A stretch of DNA of 64,000 nt from Gammaproteobacteria bacterium (GTDB lineage Bacteria; Pseudomonadota; Gammaproteobacteria; Pseudomonadales; IMCC2047): positions 1-64,000 of the forward strand of contig JAJFKB010000007.1 of assembly GCA_021773395.1 (NCBI GenBank), given 5' to 3'. The translations under genes were made by a program, and so were the position numbers. Numbering within the stretch: the first letter of the stretch is position 1; each line of letters opens with the position of its first letter. The notes below the pieces were generated by a model. The model did not search any database, was not told the origin of the DNA, and worked only from the letters and a program-made list of their open reading frames with translations. Of the stretch, positions 31,216-38,820 are shown one piece after another.

Positions 31216-31474
31216 TATTATGTCTCTGATTTATTACACACATTTAAGCCCCTGGGGACTTATCTATTCCGGTATTAATAAAGATTAGTACGGGATTATC
31301 GGAAATCAACTTTCTACCAGGCATATTCCCTTAAAAACGCGATTTATTGCAGTATCGTAGTAACGACCAACAATAAACTGCAGATTAATCCGTCAAACTA
31401 AGAACACAGGCGCAATCATCGAGAAAAGAAATAGCTAGGGTTATTAATACCCGAGTAACAAAGCAGACACATTT

Positions 31475-31640
31475 GGGAACCTCTGAATATCTCCTTGATC
31501 CCTCTGGCGTACAGAGCGTTTGTAGATCAAGACGGCTTTGCGCAGTAATGTCCAGACCTTGCAAACAAAGCCAACGCAGAGCTACGAATGCTCTGTAAGC
31601 CCCGGAGGGCGAGGCATTAAGGAGATATTCAGAGGTTCCC
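31475..31640. repeat. 166-bp near-palindromic element with 22-bp perfect inverted ends (MITE-like)
   Basis: The sequence at 31475-31496 is the exact reverse complement of 31619-31640 (ends GGGAACCTCTGAATA). Further in, about 20 bases on each side around CAGAGC/GCTCTG also pair, so the whole element could fold into one long hairpin. It has no coding capacity. No clear target-site duplication is visible. The same 14-base end (GGAACCTCTGAATA) recurs alone at 62675-62688, so this belongs to a dispersed family. It lies between the chemotaxis operon and the tRNA-fMet terminator. Confidence 0.75.
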
Positions 31641-31665
31641 TGGCAAAAAGCGGCTAAAAAAGTGC

Positions 31666-31705
31666 AATAAAAAAGGCCTACGCCGAAACGTAAGCCTTTT
31701 TTATT
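31666..31705 (-). terminator. Intrinsic terminator of tRNA-fMet
   Basis: A 14-bp stem, including one G-T pair, is built from AAAAAAGGCTTACG and CGTAGGCCTTTTTT on the minus strand. It starts 3 bases after the tRNA-fMet CCA end and finishes in a T-run. This is a textbook terminator and closes the tRNA transcript. Confidence 0.85.
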
Positions 31706-31707
31706 GT

Positions 31708-31784
<77 letters not shown>

Positions 31785-31946
31785 ACAATTACTTAGAAAC
31801 TGTCCAATCAGGCTCTGGTAAACCCTGTTTCTATCTATAGAGACAAACCAAATATATGGCTTGCCCGAAAAGGAGAGCGAATTATAGGGAGCTTGTACCA
31901 GTCGGTCAAGTGGAAGCTCTACTGATTTCTAATATTATCGAAAGAT

Positions 31947-31964
31947 TTGGTGCCGAAGGCGGGA
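31947..31964. repeat. Island attachment site, distal copy
   Basis: TTGGTGCCGAAGGCGGGA here is identical to the 3' end of the tRNA-Leu gene at 41924-41941, in the same orientation. Such a direct repeat of a tRNA 3' end is the product of tyrosine-recombinase integration and marks the island's far boundary. Confidence 0.9.
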
Positions 31965-32026
31965 TTTTAATTATCTGCCTATCTTACTATGCCCTAACGA
32001 AATTTCTCCGATTCAATTTTTAAGAC

Positions 32027-32047
32027 ATACCGGCAAATGTACCGACA
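32027..32047. repeat. Candidate integrase arm site, left
   Basis: This 21-bp sequence begins ATACCGGC and matches 17 of 21 positions of 41794-41814 at the other end of the island, in the same orientation, with two TACCG cores spaced equally. Paired sites near each att repeat are expected for integrase arm-binding; the role is inferred. Confidence 0.5.
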
Positions 32048-32153
32048 AAGCTCAAAGTGCTTTCTGGGAATTGAACCGGGGCGGGATTGGCAGGTTGAAA
32101 ATTCACATTTCGACTTTTTTCACTGTCTGGAATCGGCCATTAGCGGACGTTAA

Positions 32154-32189
32154 CTATTTCTGATCTTATTCAAATAGGGTCAGAAATAG
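32154..32189 (-). terminator. Hairpin at end of the TIR operon
   Basis: CTATTTCTGA (32154-32163) pairs perfectly with TCAGAAATAG (32180-32189). It overlaps the last codons and stop of the UDG-like gene, the final gene of the operon. Only a weak T-tract follows, so terminator activity is likely rather than certain. Confidence 0.5.
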
Positions 32190-32826
32190 CTGTATCAACG
32201 TCGTAAAGCGACTGAATCTGATCTAGAAAGATGTTCTGACCACCGTAACTCGGATGACGAACCTTAAATACCTTACAGCGATCCTCGAATTTTTTTGCTG
32301 CATTTTCTGCGTCATTTCCTATCGCAATTAACCTTTTTGGTCTGAGAAAACCAATGAGATTATCTAGCAACTCTTCTCCTGCTTTCCGCTCTCTGGAATT
32401 ATGAGCACGGTTGCTAAACGGAGAACCAGATTCAAACGGATGAAGAGGAAATACATTCCATAGAAAGACGGGAGAAGAAACTTGAGAAAGAATACTCCAG
32501 ATCACTGCTGCTGTTCGTTCTGGAACAGCATCTCCTTTTGTAAGTCGGTCAAAATCAAGCTGCCATCTACCAACATGGTGACAAAAATGAACATCATCTG
32601 TTAATGCTAATCCAGTTCGTCTGCCACCTCTATACCCCAAATCTCGACCTATCCAAATTGCATCGACTTCCACTTGGCTCGCGGCCTCTAGCATTTTCTT
32701 TAAGATCGCTCGTCGTTTCTTAGGGGCATCAAAATAATCATATATTTCACAACGCTCAGAATATGGATTAAATGCATTATCGAACTTTAGATTAGCCAGC
32801 TCTTTTACAAAGCCTTCAGCTTTCAT
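32170..32826 (-). CDS. Uracil-DNA-glycosylase-fold protein
   Basis: This 218-residue protein has the order of motifs of the UDG superfamily: a substrate loop WIGRDLGYRGGRRTG (about 58-72; the usual GExPG is altered), NVFPLHPF (about 124-131), a strand RLIAIGNDAE (about 165-174) and the C-terminal VRHPSYGG with His191. UDG-fold enzymes remove uracil or other altered bases; the specificity of this subgroup is unknown. It overlaps the MazG-like gene by 11 bases and is the last gene of the TIR operon, suggesting a role on modified or damaged bases in defence. Confidence 0.7.
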   Translation of the reverse strand: MKAEGFVKELANLKFDNAFNPYSERCEIYDYFDAPKKRRAILKKMLEAASQVEVDAIWIGRDLGYRGGRRTGLALTDDVHFCHHVGRWQLDFDRLTKGDAVPERTAAVIWSILSQVSSPVFLWNVFPLHPFESGSPFSNRAHNSRERKAGEELLDNLIGFLRPKRLIAIGNDAENAAKKFEDRCKVFKVRHPSYGGQNIFLDQIQSLYDVDTAISDPI

Positions 32827-33940
32827 TACTCTCTCCTATCGGTCGGTATTCGAGCGTTCTAAGGTCTCGATTTCCAACTACTATTCCGCCATTGTTTTTT
32901 TTCAATTCTCTAAATACTGCATAACCCTGGAGAATAGCATTTTCCCATAGCTTTAGAGGGCATCTTTCCACCTCATAGCCTTGAACAAATTTTTGAATTG
33001 TCTTTAGAACATCGAAGGATACGCCATCATGTCCCTCAAAATTATCCAGCCCTTGCGCATAGGAAAATAGCCATGCGGTTAAGCCTTCTTCAACAACTAT
33101 TGCACGCCCACCATCCTGATCTCTATCTGTCGTAGGATCACTTTTTCTTTTTTGCTTGATAAGTGCTCTTAAAGTGGGTGACCAGTGAAGAACTGCGGCG
33201 TGAGCCATATGAAAAACATCATGAAAACGATAACCATCAGGTTTGCTTATATTGTCAGTTAAAGGATCGCCGATAAAGACACCATTCCACTTAAGATAGC
33301 TCAATCCACTTTTTCTCTGAGTAATGTGAATTTCAAAATGTCTTGGTAGCTGTTCATCTTTTGGAAATGCTGCGTCAAAATCTTCAAGTTTTCTTAGATC
33401 AGGCTCAGAAAATCTACCAAGTGTCTTAATTAAATTATCTTCAACTACTTTGCGAAATTCTAGGCCAGTTAATCGAAGAGCAAAACCGTATAAGCAGGCG
33501 ACATTTAGTACCTCATTCTTTAGCAGACCTTCATTTTCTTTCGCCTTAAGCAGCTCAGTAACGGCACAGCCGAGATCAATTAAGGCGGCATCAAGCTCTT
33601 TTGAAACAGTTGATTTGGATTCCAAAGCGTTTGAAGTTTTTTTATCGCCTAGTTTATCATCAGCTAAGTCTCGAAAAATATCCTCTATATTGATATCTAA
33701 CCGACGGCACAAAGCCGACAAATACCAGAAAGCATCACCAAATTCTTCTTCGACGGCGATTCTATGGCCAGCATATGCCTTTTTTTCCCGATAGAACTTT
33801 TTCGAGGTAGCCATAATGCTGCCGACTTCCCCGTATAGCCCCATAAGGATCGGCGTGATTTCATCCTTCGAAAATCTATCAGTCTTTTCTATGGACAATT
33901 CGTACTGTCTAAGAAAAGAGATTCTGTTATCTTCGTCCAT
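32816..33940 (-). CDS. MazG-like nucleotide pyrophosphohydrolase fused to an unknown C-terminal domain
   Basis: Residues about 1-110 of this 374-residue protein resemble the all-alpha MazG NTP pyrophosphohydrolase fold: MGLYGEVGSI with Glu38, then EEEFGDAFWYLSAL with the ExxD metal pair (Glu66/Asp69). The first ExxE pair reads ExxS, so one metal ligand is missing. Residues about 190-374 form a second domain with RFHDVFHMAHAAVL and other His/Asp clusters that I cannot assign. MazG enzymes hydrolyse canonical or non-canonical NTPs to NMPs. It lies 61 bases after the TIR-SLOG gene. Confidence 0.65.
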   Translation of the reverse strand: MDEDNRISFLRQYELSIEKTDRFSKDEITPILMGLYGEVGSIMATSKKFYREKKAYAGHRIAVEEEFGDAFWYLSALCRRLDINIEDIFRDLADDKLGDKKTSNALESKSTVSKELDAALIDLGCAVTELLKAKENEGLLKNEVLNVACLYGFALRLTGLEFRKVVEDNLIKTLGRFSEPDLRKLEDFDAAFPKDEQLPRHFEIHITQRKSGLSYLKWNGVFIGDPLTDNISKPDGYRFHDVFHMAHAAVLHWSPTLRALIKQKRKSDPTTDRDQDGGRAIVVEEGLTAWLFSYAQGLDNFEGHDGVSFDVLKTIQKFVQGYEVERCPLKLWENAILQGYAVFRELKKNNGGIVVGNRDLRTLEYRPIGESNES

Positions 33941-34001
33941 TTTTCTGCCTTTCTATCTGTCTCTTTAAGCCCTCACAAGGCATGAGGCTCTGAAACATGA
34001 T

Positions 34002-36023
34002 TCACGCTTTGCTGCCACTCAACTTATTTAACCCTTTAAGAATTAAATAAAGACATTCATCAATGAATGGGGAGTGCATTATTCTTATGTATTCGTCCTC
34101 AGATAATCCACAGAGGGCCGCAATGTCAGATACACTTTGCTTCTGCAGAAAATCAATCACTGCGCTGTAATCACATTCCTTCCCATGACTCTTTGCGATG
34201 GCTTGCAGCTCAGCATATCCAGAATTGTGAGAAATCTGCCAATCCTCAGTTAACACTTCTGGAACAGCTTTCTTCAGCAAAACATTACTGACACTTCCGA
34301 CTACGCCGCCAAATGCCCCTAGTAGAAATGTCGGCTTTTGGGAGCTTAAAGCCAAAACGATCTCTTCCAATACCCCCGGCATTTTTCCTTTGTAACCGGA
34401 AAGCTTTCCACCAGCACAAATTCTTGCCGTCGAAGGTTCTATGGACTTTTCCCGCATCTCTGTCAAACATCTCGACCAAACATATGAATTGTCCGGTGTG
34501 GTCGGTGGCAAAAAGACATCTCGCGCAAGCCCGGTCGAAACATCGCTAGCTATTTCGTGTTCCTCTGTTTTCATTACTTCGTTGTATTTAGCCCTCCACG
34601 CAACAATTTCGGGCTCTGATACATAGAGCGGCCATGCCAGATGATTTTCAACCTTGGGCAAGTCTCCTCCGATACGGTTTTTCAAAATGGAAGCTTCATC
34701 AAGAATAAACTCAGTAAATCCATCTGGGCGCAAATCACCGCCATAGATCAGGGTGGCCGAACGTGCCAATAAATGTCTGGCAATGTCCTGAGCCAATCGA
34801 ATTAAATGGTCGGGATGGACGTGATTACTTGAAAAGCCGTCTCCCTGAACATCAGAAACGGAAATACCAATTCGCTGCTGAAGCAAGTCATCATGTTCAG
34901 CCAAGTTCCACAGGGGCGTAAACGCTTCTATACCAAGATGATTGTGCCAGTCGGCCTCATTCGAATATATTGGTGGTTCGGGATAGCATATCTTTTTCTG
35001 TTCACTACTTTTTGCCTTTAATGCCTGCCTGATTTCCGGCGGTCGGGCCGACAATTCACAATCATTTTCGATCCATCCAATATCTTTATAAAATTTAAGG
35101 CAATGAATAGAATGGGTGAAACGAATAGTTTCAAGTATGGCGGCTGATAAAATGCGCAATATGTCCCGTTGACTTAGAGGGGTTTCCGACGAAACATGCA
35201 CACACGGAACGTTTGATGCTGCTGGGAAGATACGATCTTCGTAGTCATTGAGGCTGTTTACTATGACAATGGGTCGATTATACTGCTTTGCGCATAAAAT
35301 TTCTCGCTGGCACCAATATCGAGATGAATATGCATCACTTTCAATTGCGACAAGAGTTGACTTCTTAACACTTTTCTCGATTTCCTGATCAAACTGAAAG
35401 CCGGGGGATATTTCTGTAGAATCAAAAAAGCGATTGAGATTTGAATTGTCTAGAAACTTTTTGATTTCCTCAGAATGTAACCTTCCCGTATCACCAGCCT
35501 TTGCATGGCTTAAGAAAATAGTGATGGAGGACATCTTACCCGAATCGCTAGGATCAATTGATAAACATCCATAGCGATAGATTTCGTGTGCGAGCGAAAC
35601 AATTGCGTAAAAATCTGCGTTATCAGTCGGCCAATCATATACACGAATGCAATTTGCTCCTGCCAGAGAACCTTTATGTGCCAGCCCATTTTTGTCGATA
35701 GCAATAGGTACAATGGTAGTGGAAGGCGACGCAGGAAGCTCTTCCACGTATTTCCGCCAGTTCTCTCTGCCATTTGTATTTACGCTTGTGAATACAAAAA
35801 TTACATTCTTCTTCGCCAATGCATTGGGACTGTCATGAGGAATTTCATTGGCATTCAGAGAGCTGTAGAAAAATAGCGGTATATTCAGCCCTCTGGAAAA
35901 TGGCTTGTCTTTGTCTCTTGCAAAGCTCTTTCTTACGACGTCAATAATTGGATTAACCGCTTCGGAATCTGCAAAATTCCAGACAAAGTTAACAGCAAGT
36001 GGCGGTGCGTATTGAGTTTTCAT
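34002..36023 (-). CDS. TIR-SLOG protein: TIR-like domain, canonical TIR domain, C-terminal SLOG domain
   Basis: The protein has 673 residues. Residues about 10-150 form a TIR-like domain (NFVWNF, VIFVFTS, TIVPIAID, AHEIYRYG) with no clear catalytic Glu. Residues about 165-300 are a canonical TIR (ITIFLSHAKAGD, RFFDSTEISPGFQF, SRYWCQREILCAKQ) with the catalytic glutamate at 241. Residues about 385-600 are Rossmannoid, SLOG-type (GISVSD, ATLIYGGDLRPDGFTEF, AGGKLSGYKGKMPG, FLLGAFGG). SLOG domains bind nucleotide-derived ligands; in Thoeris ThsA a SLOG domain senses the TIR-made signal. I infer an NADase effector switched by such a signal. Its ATG overlaps the stop of the preceding TIR gene. Confidence 0.75.
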   Translation of the reverse strand: MKTQYAPPLAVNFVWNFADSEAVNPIIDVVRKSFARDKDKPFSRGLNIPLFFYSSLNANEIPHDSPNALAKKNVIFVFTSVNTNGRENWRKYVEELPASPSTTIVPIAIDKNGLAHKGSLAGANCIRVYDWPTDNADFYAIVSLAHEIYRYGCLSIDPSDSGKMSSITIFLSHAKAGDTGRLHSEEIKKFLDNSNLNRFFDSTEISPGFQFDQEIEKSVKKSTLVAIESDAYSSRYWCQREILCAKQYNRPIVIVNSLNDYEDRIFPAASNVPCVHVSSETPLSQRDILRILSAAILETIRFTHSIHCLKFYKDIGWIENDCELSARPPEIRQALKAKSSEQKKICYPEPPIYSNEADWHNHLGIEAFTPLWNLAEHDDLLQQRIGISVSDVQGDGFSSNHVHPDHLIRLAQDIARHLLARSATLIYGGDLRPDGFTEFILDEASILKNRIGGDLPKVENHLAWPLYVSEPEIVAWRAKYNEVMKTEEHEIASDVSTGLARDVFLPPTTPDNSYVWSRCLTEMREKSIEPSTARICAGGKLSGYKGKMPGVLEEIVLALSSQKPTFLLGAFGGVVGSVSNVLLKKAVPEVLTEDWQISHNSGYAELQAIAKSHGKECDYSAVIDFLQKQSVSDIAALCGLSEDEYIRIMHSPFIDECLYLILKGLNKLSGSKA

Positions 36024-36568
36024 CAGTGCGTAACTTCACAAATTTTGCATTTCGCGTTGTTTTTCATCATGGGCAATGAATTGTCAATCAGCTTTGCACG
36101 CGTAGTACGCGCCTGATAGGCTTCTTCAATCCAATCCCACAATTGCTGCTTTGTCGAAGGATAAGACCAATATCTCGCATAGCAATTCTCATGGCCTTTT
36201 GTCCAGTTTGCACTAAATCGTTCCGGCAACCATGCCGAATTGTTTCGGCTTGGTAGCACGATTGCCATCAAACCATTTGGCAATAGGCTTCCCTGTTGTA
36301 ACGAGCTTTTAATTTCCCAATCAACGTATCTTCTGCTATGGGTGCACGACCCAAGAAGAACAATAGTTACAGTGCTATCTCCAAGATATTTTTCTCGGAT
36401 ACGTTGCATTACGTAATCTGTGTTGGTGCTATCAAAAAATTCATCGTTGTCATTCGCACCAAGAACTTTAGGAATGAATACGTCACGAAAAGTATCAATG
36501 AATGTATCCACCTCATCTCTATCAGCCTTGAAGTGTGATATAAAAACTTTCCTTTTTTCAAAGCTCAT
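36023..36568 (-). CDS. ThsB-like TIR-domain protein (second)
   Basis: This 181-residue protein resembles the ThsB/MTH538 TIR-like group: KVFISHFKADRDEVDTF at the start, NDEFFDSTNTDYVMQRIREKY, TVTIVLLGSCTHSRRYVDWEIKSSL with the expected catalytic Glu85, then a short C-terminal extension ending in Cys-rich KCKICEVTH. ThsB proteins sense phage and make cyclic-ADP-ribose-type signals from NAD. Its stop codon overlaps the start of the TIR-SLOG gene (ATGA), so the two are co-translated. Confidence 0.75.
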   Translation of the reverse strand: MSFEKRKVFISHFKADRDEVDTFIDTFRDVFIPKVLGANDNDEFFDSTNTDYVMQRIREKYLGDSTVTIVLLGSCTHSRRYVDWEIKSSLQQGSLLPNGLMAIVLPSRNNSAWLPERFSANWTKGHENCYARYWSYPSTKQQLWDWIEEAYQARTTRAKLIDNSLPMMKNNAKCKICEVTH

Positions 36569-36579
36569 TGAACGCCCCT

Positions 36580-37245
36580 TTATGATATTTTATTTGTGAC
36601 TTGATCCACTCGCTGATGAGACTCCATAAACTGACATGGGTCAGAAATAATACAGTTTAACTCGCTTTTGTAGCTTCTATATGTAGATTCAATTAATTCC
36701 TTTCCAGCATTGGAAGTGGCTAGATCGATCTTCTTATAGCCTGGTCCAGAAAAGTAGTTAACAGAATCCAAATCAACCGTAACTGCTTGGTCACCAAAAT
36801 AGAAAAAAAAATTCGAAACCAATACCTGGTCTGATTCTCCAGTATCTCTGTCTAAATTAAAAAGATTTGCACTACCATCCGAATTACTATGATGTGAATC
36901 TTCCTGAATCCAATTTCCGTCCCCATTCTTGTGGTATATGTTGTCACCCAGCATCATCACGTTACTTCCGTTGCGACACGGCTTTTTCAATGAAAAACGA
37001 GCGTCTTCCCAATAATCTTGAAAGGTAAGTTTTTCCGTTACTTTCATTAGTAGAATGCATTTTCTGTGAGCAGAACCGAGGTTTTTTCCACCCACACCAA
37101 GAATCCAATCACCAATCATTGCGGATTTCCTGATTCCAGGCTTGCACGTGGCCAGAGTACAAATACCGTGAAATGGATTTGGAGCAAAGCCATAATCCCT
37201 GGCAATCACATATATGAATAAGTGAGAATTTGGCCTTATTAGCAT
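36580..37245 (-). CDS. Nmad2-type putative nucleotide-modification protein
   Basis: The 221-residue protein begins with LFIYVIARDYGFAPNPFHGICTLATCKPGIR, then IGDWILGVGGK and KCILLMKVTEKLTFQDYW, then a loop with NVMMLGDNIYH and NFFFYFG. This pattern matches my knowledge of Nmad2 (nucleotide modification associated domain 2), a family found beside DNA-modification and conflict genes; its reaction is not established. It overlaps the first TIR gene by 7 bases and precedes the second by 11, so it is embedded in the TIR operon. Confidence 0.65.
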   Translation of the reverse strand: MLIRPNSHLFIYVIARDYGFAPNPFHGICTLATCKPGIRKSAMIGDWILGVGGKNLGSAHRKCILLMKVTEKLTFQDYWEDARFSLKKPCRNGSNVMMLGDNIYHKNGDGNWIQEDSHHSNSDGSANLFNLDRDTGESDQVLVSNFFFYFGDQAVTVDLDSVNYFSGPGYKKIDLATSNAGKELIESTYRSYKSELNCIISDPCQFMESHQRVDQVTNKIS

Positions 37246-37727
37246 GTAATGTTGCGTCCTTCTACCTTTGGTGATGGGGTTCCGTCCGGATTCTGGAACT
37301 GACTTTTTCCTTCAAGTGCATCAATTACAGAATCTGATCTCCAACCAATAATTGACGTTGCATGCTTCTTTAAGCTGTCCGGTATTTCGACTTGATCTTT
37401 TAGACCGTTCTCATAGACCCCAATTATCGGTTTACCAAGCCGATGGGCGGTTTCAATCTCCCAGTTTACCCAATCCCTCTGATGAGTCTCCTTGCCAATC
37501 ACGACGATAACCTGACTGGCCCAACGCATTTTCATCCGTAGGAGACGTTTAATTGTATTGTCACTCACTTGTTTATTGTCTATACGGCTTTGGTTTTCAG
37601 GCTTGACGCGGATAGAGCTGTTTCTCAATTGATAACCCTTACCAGAAAGCATATTGGTTAGACCATCAACACTCGCATCATCCTTATGGTGATGACTTAC
37701 AAAAACATTTTTAATTTTATCCGTCAT
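37239..37727 (-). CDS. ThsB-like TIR-domain protein (first, operon leader)
   Basis: The 162-residue protein starts MTDKIKNVFVSHHHKDDASV and continues to QVIVVIGKETHQRDWVNWEIETAHRLGKPIIGVY, the TIR-like ThsB/MTH538 pattern with the catalytic Glu at 90. I chose the ATG at 37727 because a strong GGAGGT lies 6 bases upstream; an in-frame start ten codons earlier has none. It is the first gene of the operon. Two ThsB-like proteins in one operon recalls Thoeris loci with several ThsB sensors, which recognise different phages. Confidence 0.75.
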   Translation of the reverse strand: MTDKIKNVFVSHHHKDDASVDGLTNMLSGKGYQLRNSSIRVKPENQSRIDNKQVSDNTIKRLLRMKMRWASQVIVVIGKETHQRDWVNWEIETAHRLGKPIIGVYENGLKDQVEIPDSLKKHATSIIGWRSDSVIDALEGKSQFQNPDGTPSPKVEGRNITC

Positions 37728-37774
37728 GCGGTTACCTCCAGCTTTCTGCGTCAACAACGTGTTTCGTGTGAGTA

Positions 37775-37803
37775 AGTATCATCATTGTTAGTTAATCACA
37801 CAA
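37775..37803 (-). promoter_or_regulatory. Candidate promoter of the TIR operon
   Basis: On the minus strand TTGTGT (37798-37803) and GATACT (37775-37780) are 17 bases apart, about 50 bases upstream of the first TIR start. The match to the sigma-70 consensus is partial, three to four of six at each box, so this is only a candidate. Confidence 0.25.
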
Positions 37804-38209
37804 TGTCCGCTTTGGGTCGAAAACGGCCCTTGTAGCCAAAAAAGCAACGCTTCATCTTTTTATAAAGGTACTGGAAAGGGAGGGGGTTCGTGGAACAATC
37901 ACCAGGTTACCTCCCTATACACCTCGATAATTAACGGCCTATAGTACAAGATCATTTATGCATTGAGCAACGTCATATGAGTTAGCGGCGTTATGCAATA
38001 TTTGAATTTTCGAGATGTTGAAAAAAGCTGTCCACAAGTCCACAACAATTACCTCATTGCGAAGCGAGCCCCATTGCTCGCGCAGCCCGAACGGTTATGT
38101 TTAAGTCACGTGGTTGCGGGCCCTGTGGTCAGGTTTTCGCATGACCCTGATCGCTTTTGCCGCATTAAATCCGTTCGATTTCGGTAAAATTTGCGAAATT
38201 CCCGATCTA

Positions 38210-38252
38210 CGCCATCGTCACTGCCGAGCGCAGCGGGGTAGTGACGATGGCG
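38210..38252. repeat. 13-bp perfect stem-loop
   Basis: CGCCATCGTCACT (38210-38222) pairs exactly with AGTGACGATGGCG (38240-38252) around a 17-base GC-rich loop whose first bases can extend the stem by about three pairs. No T-run follows on either strand, so a simple terminator is unlikely. Confidence 0.7.
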
Positions 38253-38413
38253 CCCGTGCCAGAAACCACGACAGGCGCCGCTCGAATTTCCTAGTTACGG
38301 GTAAGTTTTCTGTTCTTATACTGGCACTATCTATCGAATCTATCCGCACGCCACAGCGGAAATGTGGCAAGGGGCTCCCGCCCTTGCTCCGGCGAAACGG
38401 GAACAGCGTCACA

Positions 38414-38451
38414 GGGCATCATTGACGCATCAGCCGCAAGGCTGATTGCCC
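38414..38451. repeat. Two-tier hairpin with GCAA tetraloop
   Basis: ATCAGCC and GGCTGAT form a 7-bp stem capped by GCAA (38429-38446). GGGCA (38414-38418) and TGCCC (38447-38451) add an outer stem. The GNRA loop and nested stems favour a folded RNA. Confidence 0.6.
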
Positions 38452-38582
38452 ATCTTTCTCATCACCGTTTTAACGGTTTCTTTAACTTAGCGGGCCGATG
38501 GTTCCGCATTATTTAACAGGAGGTGATTGTCTCACCATAATAGTGGACTCTTTAATGAGTCAAATTGGTTTGCATCCTACCG

Positions 38583-38820
38583 GCTCCAGCAGGAGCACGA
38601 GGATGTCGCCTGAAATCAGGCATATTCAGATTGCAACGGGAGTCGTGTCCCGAGGCCATTCCGCGAAAGCGGGTCAGTAGGCTACGAGCCTGCGGTTGGT
38701 CATAAACACTCACCAGAAAGGAACCACACGAGAAGATCTGAAACACCAATTGAAACCACTGTGTAATCGTATCCACAGCGACAGTTACAACAGTCAAGCC
38801 AACCGGCTGTCGCTTCTGTA
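38583..38820. ncRNA. Candidate structured RNA segment upstream of alpA
   Basis: Within about 240 bases there are at least five short perfect stems: GCTCC-AGCA-GGAGC (38583-38596), CCTGA-AA-TCAGG (38609-38620), CCGC-GAAA-GCGG (38661-38672), AGGCT-ACG-AGCCT (38679-38691) and AGCGACAG with CTGTCGCT (38777-38814). Strand and ends are unknown; the alpA direction is a guess. Open frames on both strands through this part have no plausible ribosome sites. The call rests on stem density alone. Confidence 0.3.

Larger units (their letters stand above)
31785..32169. other. Left island junction, no gene
   Basis: The first 160 bases are backbone sequence upstream of tRNA-fMet. The 18-bp attachment repeat (31947-31964) follows, then about 200 bases of island end holding an integrase arm-site-like repeat and the hairpin that closes the defence operon. 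I see no coding sequence. Confidence 0.6.

Noticed and set aside
32080-32100. Second tRNA-like remnant (GAATTGAACCGGGGCGGGATT) near the left island end
   Set aside because: Only a short T-arm-like resemblance, no cloverleaf could be built.
37239-37757. Ten-codon longer start for the first TIR protein
   Set aside because: The downstream ATG has a strong GGAGGT at correct spacing and begins directly at the TIR fold.
38114-38425. Plus-strand frame of 103 codons upstream of alpA
   Set aside because: Runs through a 13-bp perfect stem-loop, Arg-rich translation, no start signal and no recognisable domain.
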